A program made the position numbers and the translations under genes. This document shows, piece by piece, positions 25,726 to 34,626 of a stretch of 60,326 nt of DNA (its first letter is position 1; each line of letters starts with the position of its first letter). The stretch spans positions 1-60,326 of the forward strand of contig NZ_AGUF01000059.1 of assembly GCF_000236785.1 (NCBI RefSeq), read 5' to 3'. This stretch comes from Achromobacter arsenitoxydans SY8. Its GTDB lineage: Bacteria; Pseudomonadota; Gammaproteobacteria; Burkholderiales; Burkholderiaceae_B. Under the pieces are notes generated by a model that was given only the letters and a program-made list of their open reading frames with translations, was not told the origin of the DNA and ran no database searches.

Positions 25726-28305
25726 ATGACTGGCTTGTCCCGATTGCTACGTTTGCATGACCTGTCTTCGTGCTTTTGCACGCCTGCGGGGACGTTCCGC
25801 TGGACCTCGCGGCTGGCGGGCATGGCCGCGGGAACCTGCCTGGCGGTCGGCGCCGTCGCACAAGTCCAGGCTCAGAGCCAGCCTCCGAATCCGGCCGCGG
25901 CGGCCGCGCCCGCCCAGCCCGACGCCACCCCGTCCGATGGCGCCCCATCCGATGGCGCCGTAAGCGCGCTGCAGTGGCCGCGCAGCTTCACCGCCCCGGA
26001 CGGGACGCGCGTCGAGCTCTACCAGCCGCAGATCGACTCCTGGTCCGCCGATCGCATCACCGGCCGCATGGCGGTGGCGGTCGGCGCAGCCAAGGGCAAT
26101 CCGACCTACGGCGTGGCGGATTTCTCCGCGCGGGCCGAGGTCAACAAGCCGGCGGGGCTGGTGCACCTGTCGGACATCCGGGTCGAGCGCGTGCAGGTGC
26201 CCACCGCGCCGCAGCAGGCCGACAAGCTGCGCAGCCAGCTTGAAGCGCGCCTGCCCGCGAAGGGCGTGGTCACGCCGCTGGACGCGCTGCAGCTCAGCTA
26301 CACGCTGTCGCAGGACAACCCCGCCACCAAGCCCGTGCCCGTCGATAACGCGCCGCCGCGCATCATCTACCGGACCGTGCCGGCCGTCCTGGTGCTGGTG
26401 GACGGCGCGCCCGCATGGGCCGCGCTGCCGCAGCAGCAGGGCTGGCGCCGCGTGGTCAATACGCGCGCGCTGATGCTGGGCGACAGCGCGGGCCGCCTTT
26501 ACCTGCAGGCGGCGGGACATTGGTACGAGGCTGGCGGCATCGACGGACCGTGGAAGGTCATGGCCCAGCCGACGGCTGCGCTGCTGGCCGCCGCCGACGC
26601 GGCGCGGCGGCAGGCCGCGCCCGATCCGCTGATGCCCCATGGCGCCAAGGCGCCGCAGCGGGCGCCCGACATCGAAGTGTCCACGGTCCCGGCCGAGCTG
26701 CTCATCACCATCGGACAGGCCGAGCTGCGGCCGGTCCCGGGAACGTCTCTGCTGTCGGTGACCAACGCCGATCACGCGGTGTTCATGAACCCGGGCGACA
26801 ACCGCTACTACCTGCTCGTGTCCGGGCGCTGGTTCCGCGGGGCCAGGCTGGAGGGGCCGTGGACCTACGTGCCGGGCAAGCAGCTGCCGCGCGACTTCGC
26901 AAAAATTTCGCCGCGGGATCCGCAGGGCGGGGTGCTGGTGTCGGTGCCCGGCACGCCCCAGGCCAAGGAGGCCGTCATCGCGTCCACCATCCCGCAGACC
27001 GCGACCGTGTCGCGCCAGGGCGCGACGCTGCGCGTCGTGTACGCCGGGGGCGCGCCGATGATGCGGCCCATCGAGGGCACGTCGTTGCGCTACGCCGCCA
27101 ATTCCCAGGTGCCGGTCATCCAGGCCGACGGCCGCTACTACGCGCTGTCGAACGCCGTGTGGTTCGTGTCGGACTCGCCTACCGGCCCGTGGCGCGTCGC
27201 CGACCACGTGCCGGCCGCCATTTACGCGATTCCCGCCAATTCGCCGCTGCACTACGTGACCTATGTACACGTTTACGGCTCGACCCCGCAGAGCGTGGTG
27301 TTCGGCTACACGCCCGGCTACATGGGCGTGGTGGTCGCGCCCGACGGCACCGTTGTCTACGGCACAGGCTACGCGTATCCGCCGGTGATCGTGCAGGAGA
27401 CCTGGGTGGGCTATCCGCCCAGCTATGGCTACAACGCGGCCTTTGACTCCGCGGCGGGCTTTGCATTCGGGTTCGCCGCCGCCGAGACCTGGGGCGGCGC
27501 GGCGCCGTACTGGGGACCCTATTGGGGCGCGCCTTACTGGGGCGGCGTCAACGTGAACCAGGTGGACGTCTATGGCGCCTGGGGCGGGTCCGGCGTGGTC
27601 ACGCACGCAGCCGGCTGGAACGGCTGGACGGGCACGGAATGGCAGGGTACCCATGCCGAAGGCTACAACCCGCAGACCGGCGCCGCATTCGAAGGCACGC
27701 GGGGCGCGGCCTACAACGAATACACCGGCAATGCGGCGGCGGGACGGCGCGGCGCCTACACCGATCCGGTGACGGGCGCGTCGGGCGCCGGCCGCGCGGG
27801 CGTGGTCGAAAACGACGACGGCCAGTGGGCCGCGGGCCGGCAGGACGTGCGCACCAATCCGAACACGGGCCGCACCACGGCGTCGTCCGCGACGGCCACC
27901 GGCACGGCGGGGCAGGGACCGGACAGCGTGGACCGGCGCGGCGCCAGCTACAACCGCAACACGGACAGCGGCGTGGCGTGGAACAACGGCAACGTGTATG
28001 CCGACCATAACGGCAACGTCTACGAGCACAACGACAACGGCTGGCAGCAGCATACGTCGTCGGGCTGGCAGCCGGTGCAGCCCAACGCCCAGGCCAACGG
28101 AAACTACCTGAACGGCCAGCGCCAGGCGCGCGATTTTTCCGGGCAGGGCACGGGTGCGCAAGGCGGCTGGCAGGGCCGGAACATGGGCGAGGCCGGCGGC
28201 TGGCAGGGTCGCGGCGCGGGGGCGATGGAAGGCCGCAGCATGGGCGGCCATGGCTTCGGCGGCGGGGGCTTCGGCGGGTTCAGGGGAGGCGGATTCCGGC
28301 GCTGA
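25726..28305 (+). CDS. Large exported W/Y/G-rich protein of unknown function
   Basis: This 859-residue protein has a long N-terminal signal sequence (RLAGMAAGTCLAVGAVAQVQAQ, residues 29-50) and then a P/A-rich linker. Residues 80-550 are a globular region with repeated W/Y-containing units, such as QAAGHWYEAGGIDGPWKVM, LLVSGRWFRGARLEGPWTYV and SNAVWFVSDSPTGPWRVA, suggesting at least three tandem copies. Residues about 590-860 are aromatic and glycine-rich (YWGPYWGAPYWGG, then NGNVYEHNDNGWQQH) with an RGG-like tail. Proteins of this type are sometimes labelled carbohydrate-binding family V/XII, but I see no catalytic motif. The strong SD and signal peptide support the start. Surface or periplasmic location is inferred. 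Confidence 0.8.
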   Translation: MTGLSRLLRLHDLSSCFCTPAGTFRWTSRLAGMAAGTCLAVGAVAQVQAQSQPPNPAAAAAPAQPDATPSDGAPSDGAVSALQWPRSFTAPDGTRVELYQPQIDSWSADRITGRMAVAVGAAKGNPTYGVADFSARAEVNKPAGLVHLSDIRVERVQVPTAPQQADKLRSQLEARLPAKGVVTPLDALQLSYTLSQDNPATKPVPVDNAPPRIIYRTVPAVLVLVDGAPAWAALPQQQGWRRVVNTRALMLGDSAGRLYLQAAGHWYEAGGIDGPWKVMAQPTAALLAAADAARRQAAPDPLMPHGAKAPQRAPDIEVSTVPAELLITIGQAELRPVPGTSLLSVTNADHAVFMNPGDNRYYLLVSGRWFRGARLEGPWTYVPGKQLPRDFAKISPRDPQGGVLVSVPGTPQAKEAVIASTIPQTATVSRQGATLRVVYAGGAPMMRPIEGTSLRYAANSQVPVIQADGRYYALSNAVWFVSDSPTGPWRVADHVPAAIYAIPANSPLHYVTYVHVYGSTPQSVVFGYTPGYMGVVVAPDGTVVYGTGYAYPPVIVQETWVGYPPSYGYNAAFDSAAGFAFGFAAAETWGGAAPYWGPYWGAPYWGGVNVNQVDVYGAWGGSGVVTHAAGWNGWTGTEWQGTHAEGYNPQTGAAFEGTRGAAYNEYTGNAAAGRRGAYTDPVTGASGAGRAGVVENDDGQWAAGRQDVRTNPNTGRTTASSATATGTAGQGPDSVDRRGASYNRNTDSGVAWNNGNVYADHNGNVYEHNDNGWQQHTSSGWQPVQPNAQANGNYLNGQRQARDFSGQGTGAQGGWQGRNMGEAGGWQGRGAGAMEGRSMGGHGFGGGGFGGFRGGGFRR

Positions 28306-28331
28306 GCGCCGGTCCCGGCGCGGGCGTCCAG

Positions 28332-28343
28332 TTATAAAATAAT
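28332..28343. promoter_or_regulatory. AT-rich 12-bp word upstream of the GntR gene (candidate operator or -10 region)
   Basis: TTATAAAATAAT lies 39 bp before the GntR start in GC-rich DNA and is preceded by CCAG. The identical word, on the opposite strand, occurs upstream of the ThDP enzyme gene at 34627-34638. It could be a FadR-subfamily operator, or simply a -10 element at each promoter. Confidence 0.4.
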
Positions 28344-28381
28344 GCCGAGGCCTGCTTCGGGGCCTGCCGCTGGGAATTTCC

Positions 28382-29131
28382 ATGTCCAAAGTCAATCACA
28401 CGGATACCGTTCGCGAAGTCCTGATCGCCAAGCTCACCTATGGCGAATACATGCCTGGCCACACCTTCAAGCTGCGCGAGCTCATGGAGGACGAGGCTTT
28501 CCAGGGCATGAGCCAGACGCCGATCCGCGAAGCGCTGCTGCAGTTGGTGGCCAAAGACATCCTGATCGGCCAGCGCGGCTTCAGCGTACGGGTGCCCATT
28601 CCCTCCGTCGAGCACCTGACGGAAGTGCGCGCCATCCGCACCAAGCTAGAGGTCATGGCGGCGTTGAAAACGGTCGACGACTGGACGCCGAAGCAGATCG
28701 CCCAGCTTGAAAAACTGCACCAGGCCTTCGTCAAGGCCAAGTCGCGTGGCGACGTGCGCAACCAGCTCAAGCAGAACGCCCTGTTTCACATGGCCCTGTG
28801 CCGCATGGAAGAGAAGTCCTACCTGAAGACGATGATCCAGACGCTGTGGGCCATCACGGGTCCCAGCATCGGTTTCCTGTATGAAAAGGGATCGCCTTCC
28901 GTCTTCAGTGGCACGCATCCGCACGAAGACATCCTCGAGGCCTTGCGCACCGGAGACGCCCTGTTGCTCGAGACCGCGCTTATCCGGGACCTCTCCAGCT
29001 CGGGCACGAAGATCATGGAAGTGCTGCGCCAGAAGCTCAGCCCGGAAGCGCTGACGGTGCAGCCTTTCAAGAAGATGGAACGGGTGCGCGAGCGCCAGCG
29101 CGCGGGCCGCCAGCTGCAGCAGGTTGAGTAG
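28382..29131 (+). CDS. GntR-family transcriptional regulator (FadR/FCD subfamily)
   Basis: This 249-residue regulator has an N-terminal winged helix-turn-helix (residues 8-75: REVLIAKLTYGEYMPGHTFKLRELMED and SQTPIREALLQLVAKDIL, where TPIREAL is the GntR recognition helix). An all-helical FCD ligand domain follows (VRAIRTKLEVMAAL, HMALCRMEEKSYL, HPHEDILEALRTGD); two His residues near HPHE could bind the FCD metal. It lies convergent with the Bug/SDR/ThDP operon on the - strand (43 bp between ends). FCD regulators usually sense organic acids of neighbouring catabolic genes, so control of that operon is likely. The ligand is unknown. Confidence 0.85.
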   Translation: MSKVNHTDTVREVLIAKLTYGEYMPGHTFKLRELMEDEAFQGMSQTPIREALLQLVAKDILIGQRGFSVRVPIPSVEHLTEVRAIRTKLEVMAALKTVDDWTPKQIAQLEKLHQAFVKAKSRGDVRNQLKQNALFHMALCRMEEKSYLKTMIQTLWAITGPSIGFLYEKGSPSVFSGTHPHEDILEALRTGDALLLETALIRDLSSSGTKIMEVLRQKLSPEALTVQPFKKMERVRERQRAGRQLQQVE

Positions 29132-29173
29132 CAGCGCGGCCAGCGGCGCGCGAAACCGCCGGCCGCTCGCGCG

Positions 29174-30139
29174 CTACTGATTGGTGGGGATGTTGGCCGC
29201 CTTGATGGCCTGGCCCATGAACTCGCGGCCTTCAATCAGCATCTTGCGATACTCGGCGCCATTGACCGCTACGGGTTCCATGCCGCCCAGCACGAAGACC
29301 TTGGACGTCTCGGGCGACTTGAGCGCCTGCATGGCCACAAGCTCAAGCTTGTCGCGCACGCCCTTGTCCACGCCCTTGGGAAAGGCCAGTCCCAGCCACG
29401 AGTCCACTTCCACGTCGTAGCCCTGTTCCTTCATGGTCGGGATGTCGGGCATTTCGGTCCAGCGCATGGGGCTGGCGCTGGCCAGCATGCGCATCTTGCC
29501 GGCGTTGACGTGCGGGATGATGTCCGACGGGTTCTGCACGATGACATCGACCTGCCCGCCCAGCAGGGCCGACACGGTTTCGGCGCCCGATTTGTAGCTG
29601 ACCTGCTCGAACTTGCCGCCGGTCTTGCGGCCCAGCTCATACATGGCGATATTGTTGGGCGCCGACGGCGCGCCGAAGAACACGCCCTTGCCTTGCTTGG
29701 CGGCTTTCACCAGGTCGTCCAGCGTCTTGTATGGCGAGTCCGCGCGCACGGCCACGCCGTATTTGAAGCGCCCTACGCCGGCAACGAAATCGAAGCTGTC
29801 GGCCGTGTAGTCCACCTTCATCAGATGCGGCGTGATGGAAATGGTGGAGTACGTCACGATGCCGAACGTGTAGCCGTCCGCCTTCTGCTTGGCCAATTGC
29901 GATACGCCCAGTGTGCCCTGCGCGCCGGCGCGGTTCTGGACGACCACGGGCTTGTTCAGGATGGATTCCATGCCCCTGGCCAAGCCGCGCGCGGCGACAT
30001 CCGTGTTGCCGCCGGCGCCGTAATTCACGTACATGTTCAGTTCGCGCTCGGGATAGTCAGCTGCCTGCTGCGCGTGGGCGGCCAGCGGCGCAAGGGCGGC
30101 GGATGCGGCCAGCGCAAGAATGATGCGTTTCGTAGTCAT
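29174..30139 (-). CDS. Bug-family (TctC) tripartite tricarboxylate transporter solute-binding protein
   Basis: This 321-residue periplasmic protein has a signal peptide (MTTKRIILALAASAALAPLAAHAQQA) and the Bug core: YPERELNMYVNYGAGGNTDVAARGLARGME, VVVQNRAGAQGTLG, GKGVFFGAPSAPNNIAMYELGRKTGG and VDVIVQNPSDIIPHVNAGKMRMLAS. Bug proteins deliver carboxylates to TctAB permeases, but none is encoded nearby. GGAG sits 8 nt before the ATG. It is the last gene of the catabolic operon and a paralogue of the next one. Confidence 0.9.
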   Translation of the reverse strand: MTTKRIILALAASAALAPLAAHAQQAADYPERELNMYVNYGAGGNTDVAARGLARGMESILNKPVVVQNRAGAQGTLGVSQLAKQKADGYTFGIVTYSTISITPHLMKVDYTADSFDFVAGVGRFKYGVAVRADSPYKTLDDLVKAAKQGKGVFFGAPSAPNNIAMYELGRKTGGKFEQVSYKSGAETVSALLGGQVDVIVQNPSDIIPHVNAGKMRMLASASPMRWTEMPDIPTMKEQGYDVEVDSWLGLAFPKGVDKGVRDKLELVAMQALKSPETSKVFVLGGMEPVAVNGAEYRKMLIEGREFMGQAIKAANIPTNQ

Positions 30140-30209
30140 GATTGTCTCCTATTTTATCGGGGCGCCAGTTCATGCTGACGCCGCCGTCGATTTCCAGGCG
30201 CGCGCCCGC

Positions 30210-31175
30210 TCAGTTCAGCATCGGGATGTTCATTTCCTTGATGAACGCGCCCATGCTCACGTAGCCATCGCGCAGTTTCTGGTGGAAGGCAGGGCCATCG
30301 ACCAGGTTCACGTACATGTGCTGGGTCTTCATGAATTCCACGTACTGGGGGTTTTGCAGCACTTTCAGGGTTGCGTCCTGCAGCTTCCTGCGCACATCCT
30401 CGGGGATGCCCTTGGGCGCAGCCAGCCCCAGGCTGCTGTAGACCTGCACGTCATAACCCTGCTCGCGCGCGGTAGGGACGCTTTCCTGGCCCATGATGCG
30501 CTGGCCCGTCATGGATGCGATCAGGCGCACCTGGCCTGACTGCACCAGCGGCAGGATGTCCTGCGGATTCTGCAGCGCCGATTCCACGTGATTGCCCGCC
30601 GCCGCGGTGGCGGCCTCCAGGCCGGACTTGTAGTTAACCTCTTCGAACTTGCCGCCGGTGGTCTTTTTCAGCGTGGCGTAGGGGATGTTGTTGGGCGCGC
30701 CCGTCACGCCGTAAGTAATGCCCTGGGGCTGCTTGCTGGCGGCGATGTAGTCGTCCATGTTCTTGATGCCGGACTGGCTGGGCACCACCAGGCCGTACGA
30801 GAATGTTCCGATCTCGCCGAAATAGGTGAAGTCATCCACCGTGAACGGCGGCTTGGACATGCGCTGCGCGGTGTAAGTCAGGGCGTTGTAGCCGGCGACG
30901 CCCAGCGAATAGCCGTCGGGCCTGGCTTTGGCCAATTGGCCCATCTGCAACGTGCCCTGCGCGCCGGGACGGTTCTGCACCACGATGGTCTGGCCCAGCT
31001 CCTTTTCCAGGAAGGTCGCGAACTTGCGCGCCATGACGTCCGTCGCGCCGCCCGCGCCATACGGCACGCTCAGTTCGATGGCACGGCTGGGGTAGTTGTC
31101 CTGGGCGTACGCCTGCATGGCGGCGCCGGTAAGCATGGCCAGCGCGATGGCTGGGCCCAAGGCTTTGAGTTTCAT
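30210..31175 (-). CDS. Bug-family (TctC) solute-binding protein, second copy
   Basis: This 321-residue Bug protein starts at 31175 (MKLKALGPAIALAMLTGAAMQAYAQ, signal peptide), where AGGAG lies 7 nt upstream; the longer frame is not needed. Core: YPSRAIELSVPYGAGGATDVMARKFATFLEKELGQTIVVQNRPGAQGTLQMGQLAKARPDGYSLG. It is related to the downstream Bug gene but clearly diverged, so the pair probably binds two related ligands or is an older duplication. The ligand cannot be read from sequence. Confidence 0.9.
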   Translation of the reverse strand: MKLKALGPAIALAMLTGAAMQAYAQDNYPSRAIELSVPYGAGGATDVMARKFATFLEKELGQTIVVQNRPGAQGTLQMGQLAKARPDGYSLGVAGYNALTYTAQRMSKPPFTVDDFTYFGEIGTFSYGLVVPSQSGIKNMDDYIAASKQPQGITYGVTGAPNNIPYATLKKTTGGKFEEVNYKSGLEAATAAAGNHVESALQNPQDILPLVQSGQVRLIASMTGQRIMGQESVPTAREQGYDVQVYSSLGLAAPKGIPEDVRRKLQDATLKVLQNPQYVEFMKTQHMYVNLVDGPAFHQKLRDGYVSMGAFIKEMNIPMLN

Positions 31176-31222
31176 GCTTGTCTCCTCTTTTTTGTAGTCA
31201 TGCCGGGTGGCCCCCGACTGCG

Positions 31223-31978
31223 TCACTGCATGAACAGACCTCCGTTGACGTCCAGCACCGCGCCGGACACGAAATCGCCCGAGGGGGCGCAGAAGAACGC
31301 GATGGCGCGGGCGACTTCCTGTGCGGTGCCCATGCGGCGCAGCGGCGTGTTGCCGTTGAGCCGCTCGGTGACGTCCGCTCCCGCCGATGCGGTCATGGGC
31401 GACGCGATACGTCCCGGCGTCACCGCGTTGCAGGTGATGCCATAGGGGCCGAGTTCATCGGCCGCGTACCGGGTCAGGCCCAGCACGGCGGTCTTGGTGC
31501 AGACATAGGCGACGCCGGGCACGGTGGAGCGGGTGCGGGCGGCCTGCGAGGAAAGATTGACGATCCTGCCCCATTCCTGCGCCATCATGTCCGGCGCGGT
31601 TTTCTGGATCAGCGTCAGCAGCGAGGTCAGGTTGATGTCCAGGACCTTGCGCCATTCGTCCGCGGACACCGCCAGGATCCCGCGGCCTTTGCCGTCCGGC
31701 GTCTTGGGGGATATCCCGGCGTTGTTGATGAGGACGGATACGCCTCCCCATTTCTCGCGCACGGCCGAGAGCGCGAGGTCGACCTGGGCGGTATCGGCAA
31801 CGTCCACGGTCTGCGTCAGCACGCGGTCCGTGTCGCCCGCCAGCTCCGCCGGAAAGTTTCCGGCCACGTCCCAAAGCACCAGCCGGAAGCCGGCGGCGTG
31901 CAGCTCGCGGGCGGTCGCGGCGCCGATTCCTCCGGCGGCGCCCGTCACCAGCGCAACGTTCAATTTGTCTTGACCCAT
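31223..31978 (-). CDS. SDR-family NAD(P)-dependent oxidoreductase
   Basis: This 251-residue classical SDR has the cofactor motif TGAAGGIGA (residues about 12-20), the structural INNAG, a catalytic Ser in VNLSSQAARTRS, and YVCTK, the YxxxK active site. It ends in DVNGGLFMQ. The second of two adjacent ATGs (31978) has better spacing from AGGAG. It is paralogous to the next gene, which ends DINGGFFMS. Probably oxidises an alcohol or hydroxy acid whose uptake depends on the Bug proteins. The substrate is unknown. Confidence 0.88.
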   Translation of the reverse strand: MGQDKLNVALVTGAAGGIGAATARELHAAGFRLVLWDVAGNFPAELAGDTDRVLTQTVDVADTAQVDLALSAVREKWGGVSVLINNAGISPKTPDGKGRGILAVSADEWRKVLDINLTSLLTLIQKTAPDMMAQEWGRIVNLSSQAARTRSTVPGVAYVCTKTAVLGLTRYAADELGPYGITCNAVTPGRIASPMTASAGADVTERLNGNTPLRRMGTAQEVARAIAFFCAPSGDFVSGAVLDVNGGLFMQ

Positions 31979-32069
31979 CATTTCTCCTGGAACCGGCCCG
32001 CCAGCGCGCGGGCGGCGGACGTTGGAACGGCGGCTTGCGCACCGGGGCGCCAGACGGCGCCCCGATGGT

Positions 32070-32816
32070 TCAGCTCATGAAGAAGCCGCCGTTGATGTCG
32101 ATGACGGCGCCGTTGGTGAAACCGGCGTGCTCGCCGCACAGGTAGGCAATCCCGCTGGCCACTTCGATAGGGTCGCCGATGCGGCGCACGGGAATCTGCG
32201 CGGCATAGCCGTCATTGACTCCCGGCGCGGCGTTCTCGGTCATCGCGGAGAGGATGCGGCCGGGCGCCACCGCATTGCAGGTGATGCCGTGCGGGCCCAT
32301 TTCGGCCGCCGTGGCGCGCGTCAGGCCCAGCACCGACGCCTTGCTCATCATGTAGAGGGGGCCCGACACGATGGACTTGCTGCGGCCGGCCAGCGATGCC
32401 ACGTTCACGATCCGGCCCCAGCGCTTCTGCATCATCCCTGGCAGCACCAGTTGCGTCATCTGCATCAGCGCAAGAGAGTTGATGCGCATGATCTCGAAGA
32501 ATTGCTCTTCCGTGGCATCCAGGAAGCCCTGCGGCTTGCCGTCGGCGCCCTTGATCGTGATGCCCGCGTTGTTGACCAGGATGTCGATGCTGCCGTGCCG
32601 GGCAAGGATGTCCTTTGTCGCCGCGCGCATATCCGCCAGGTGCTTCAGGTCAAGGATCACGGCATGGGCGCGCTCGCGCAGCGGGGCGGCTATCCGCGCC
32701 AGATCCGTGGGATTGCGGTCGGTGAAATAGACGGTGTGTCCGGCTTTGAGCAGCTCGACGCCGGTGGCGAAGCCGATGCCGCTGGCGGCGCCGGTGACCA
32801 ATGCGACTCTATTCAT
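32070..32816 (-). CDS. SDR-family NAD(P)-dependent oxidoreductase, second copy
   Basis: This 248-residue SDR starts at 32816 (MNRVALVTGAASGIGFATG), with AGGA a few bases upstream; the 29 extra residues of the longer frame look non-coding. Motifs: TGAASGIG, ILVNNAGITI, VNVASLAGRS, YMMSK and CNAVAPGRI. D-R after the second beta strand (YFTDRN) points to NAD(H) preference. It lies between the ThDP enzyme and its paralogue. Confidence 0.88.
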   Translation of the reverse strand: MNRVALVTGAASGIGFATGVELLKAGHTVYFTDRNPTDLARIAAPLRERAHAVILDLKHLADMRAATKDILARHGSIDILVNNAGITIKGADGKPQGFLDATEEQFFEIMRINSLALMQMTQLVLPGMMQKRWGRIVNVASLAGRSKSIVSGPLYMMSKASVLGLTRATAAEMGPHGITCNAVAPGRILSAMTENAAPGVNDGYAAQIPVRRIGDPIEVASGIAYLCGEHAGFTNGAVIDINGGFFMS

Positions 32817-32845
32817 GCTTGTCCTCACACATTGGAAACGGGCCG

Positions 32846-34579
32846 TCAGACGGCGGCGTCGGGGCTGTAAAAGGTGATGGGCGGATAGGCCTGGTCCGTG
32901 CACATCACCTCGATCAGGCTGCCCTTGTCGCTTTGGGCGGCTTGTTGCAGGGCCTCACGGATCATCGCGGGATCGGTTACGCGCACGCCGTTCAATCCCG
33001 CAGCGCGGGCCACGGCGGCGTGATCCACCGGAGCGAAATGCACGGCGCTCGTGTGTGAGCCGTATTTCAGGCATTCGGCGTGCTTCTGGTAGCCCAGGAT
33101 GCCGTTGTTGATCAGGATGGTGACCACCTTGATGCCCATGCGCGCGGCGGTCTCCATCTCGGACCACACGTGGCCGAATCCCCCATCGCCGACCAGGCAG
33201 TACGTGGTGCCGCCGTCATTGGCGACGCGCGCGCCCATGGCCATGGGCATGCCCCAGCCCAGGCCGGCCAGGCCGCGCGGCGTCAGGAAGCGCTGGCCGC
33301 TCTTGCGCACCTTGAGATAGTTGGTCACCCACAGCGTGGAGTAGCTGGCGTCCGCCACCACGGTGTCGTCCTCGCCCAGCAAGGCGTCCAGTTCGGCCAT
33401 GATGCGTTCGGGCCGGATCGGCGCCTCATTGCTCTGCAACAGGGGAGCAACTTCGCTCTGGTGCCTGTCGCGGCCGCGCGAAATGGCGGCGACCACATCC
33501 TTGCGCGCCGCCTTGCGGGCGCTGGTGTCGGCGGTCTTGGCCAGTTGCAGCATGGCTTGCAGCGTCGCCTTGGCGTCGCCCACCAGCCGCACCTGGGCTT
33601 CGTAGTTGCGGCCGATCTCTTGCGGGTCTATATCCAGGTGGATGTAGACGGCGTCTTTGGGGTAGAGGGCCCAGCTGTCGGTGCCGTTCTGATTGGTGCG
33701 ATTGCCCACCAGCAGCACGACGTCCGCCTCGCTGATGAAAGGCTTGAGATAGCGGCCCGAGCCATTGGGCCCGAGGCAGTTGGCGATGACGCCCAGCGCC
33801 AGTTCGTGGTTGTCGGCGATGGCGCCCTTGCCCATATTGGTGGTGGCAAGCGGAATGCTCATGGCGTCGACGAAGTCTGTCAGTTCCTGCGCAGCCTGCG
33901 ACACATGCACGCCGCCGCCGCTCACGATCACCGGTCGTCTGGCCGATGCGAGCAGCGCCACGGCCTGCTCCATGGCTTGCGGGTTGGCCGCGGGGCGGTC
34001 CAGCGGGAAGCGGCCCAGGGCGACCGTGCGCTTGAAGGGGGCCGGTACGGCCGCCTCCTGCAGCAGGTCGGCCGGCAGCAGCAACGCCACGGGACCTGGG
34101 CGGCCCGATGTGGCCGCGACGAACGCCTGATCAATGTAGTCCTCGACGCGCGAGGCCAGGTCGATGCGGCGCACCCACTTGCATACCGATTCCAGCATGG
34201 CAATGTGGTTCAGGTCCTGGAACGCATTCTTGTCGTGCTGGTCCCGGTTGACGTCCTGGATCAGCGCGATCACGGGAATCGAAACCTTCTGCGCCTCGGC
34301 CAGGGGAGCGACCAGCAGGGCTGCGGCAGGGCCGTTCTGCGCCGTCACGATGGCCGGTTTGTTGCTCATGCGGGCGTAGGCGTCGGCCATGTAGCCGCCC
34401 GCGTTTTCCGTACGGTAGGACACCTGTTTGATGCCGGCCTGCTCGGCGGCAAGCACGAACATGCTGGGCAGGCTCTGGCCGAAGAAATGGGTGATGCCGT
34501 GTTTTTTCAGCGCATTGGCAAGCACGTGCGCCACCGTGCCCTGCTTAGTGAAACCCGTGTCAGTCAGGGGACTGGTCAT
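32846..34579 (-). CDS. Thiamine diphosphate-dependent enzyme, acetolactate synthase large-subunit-like
   Basis: This 577-residue ThDP enzyme has a PYR domain with the activating Glu (E58 in YRTENAGGYMADAYAR), a central Rossmann-like domain (about 200-340) and a PP domain with GDGGFGH (464-470) and NNG (491-493). No FAD-specific or regulatory subunit is visible, and no ilvH-like gene is nearby. With two SDRs and Bug proteins it probably makes or breaks a C-C bond in a small carbonyl-acid pathway rather than branched-chain synthesis. The exact reaction is unknown. It is first in the operon, and its SD is buried in a leader hairpin (34585-34616). Confidence 0.85.
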   Translation of the reverse strand: MTSPLTDTGFTKQGTVAHVLANALKKHGITHFFGQSLPSMFVLAAEQAGIKQVSYRTENAGGYMADAYARMSNKPAIVTAQNGPAAALLVAPLAEAQKVSIPVIALIQDVNRDQHDKNAFQDLNHIAMLESVCKWVRRIDLASRVEDYIDQAFVAATSGRPGPVALLLPADLLQEAAVPAPFKRTVALGRFPLDRPAANPQAMEQAVALLASARRPVIVSGGGVHVSQAAQELTDFVDAMSIPLATTNMGKGAIADNHELALGVIANCLGPNGSGRYLKPFISEADVVLLVGNRTNQNGTDSWALYPKDAVYIHLDIDPQEIGRNYEAQVRLVGDAKATLQAMLQLAKTADTSARKAARKDVVAAISRGRDRHQSEVAPLLQSNEAPIRPERIMAELDALLGEDDTVVADASYSTLWVTNYLKVRKSGQRFLTPRGLAGLGWGMPMAMGARVANDGGTTYCLVGDGGFGHVWSEMETAARMGIKVVTILINNGILGYQKHAECLKYGSHTSAVHFAPVDHAAVARAAGLNGVRVTDPAMIREALQQAAQSDKGSLIEVMCTDQAYPPITFYSPDAAV

Positions 34580-34584
34580 GAAAA

Positions 34585-34616
34585 TGCCTCCGGTGTTGTT
34601 CTAGGTACCGGAGGCA
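34585..34616 (-). promoter_or_regulatory. Leader inverted repeat covering the Shine-Dalgarno of the ThDP enzyme gene
   Basis: On the mRNA strand, TGCCTCCGGT pairs with ACCGGAGGCA over 10 perfect base pairs around a 12-nt loop. The second arm contains the GGAGG that would bind the ribosome 9 nt before the ATG at 34579. A folded leader would block initiation. A DNA operator for a dimeric regulator is the alternative reading. Confidence 0.55.
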
Positions 34617-34626
34617 GTTTAAGTGA

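Noticed and set aside
25747-28395. An 882-residue - strand frame opposite the W/G-rich exported protein
   Set aside because: The + strand gene has a signal peptide, strong SD and organised repeats; the antisense frame is His/Arg/Gly-rich noise.
30150-30157. TATTTTAT between the two Bug genes as a third copy of the AT-rich word
   Set aside because: Only 8 of 12 bases match and it abuts the ribosome-binding site inside the operon.
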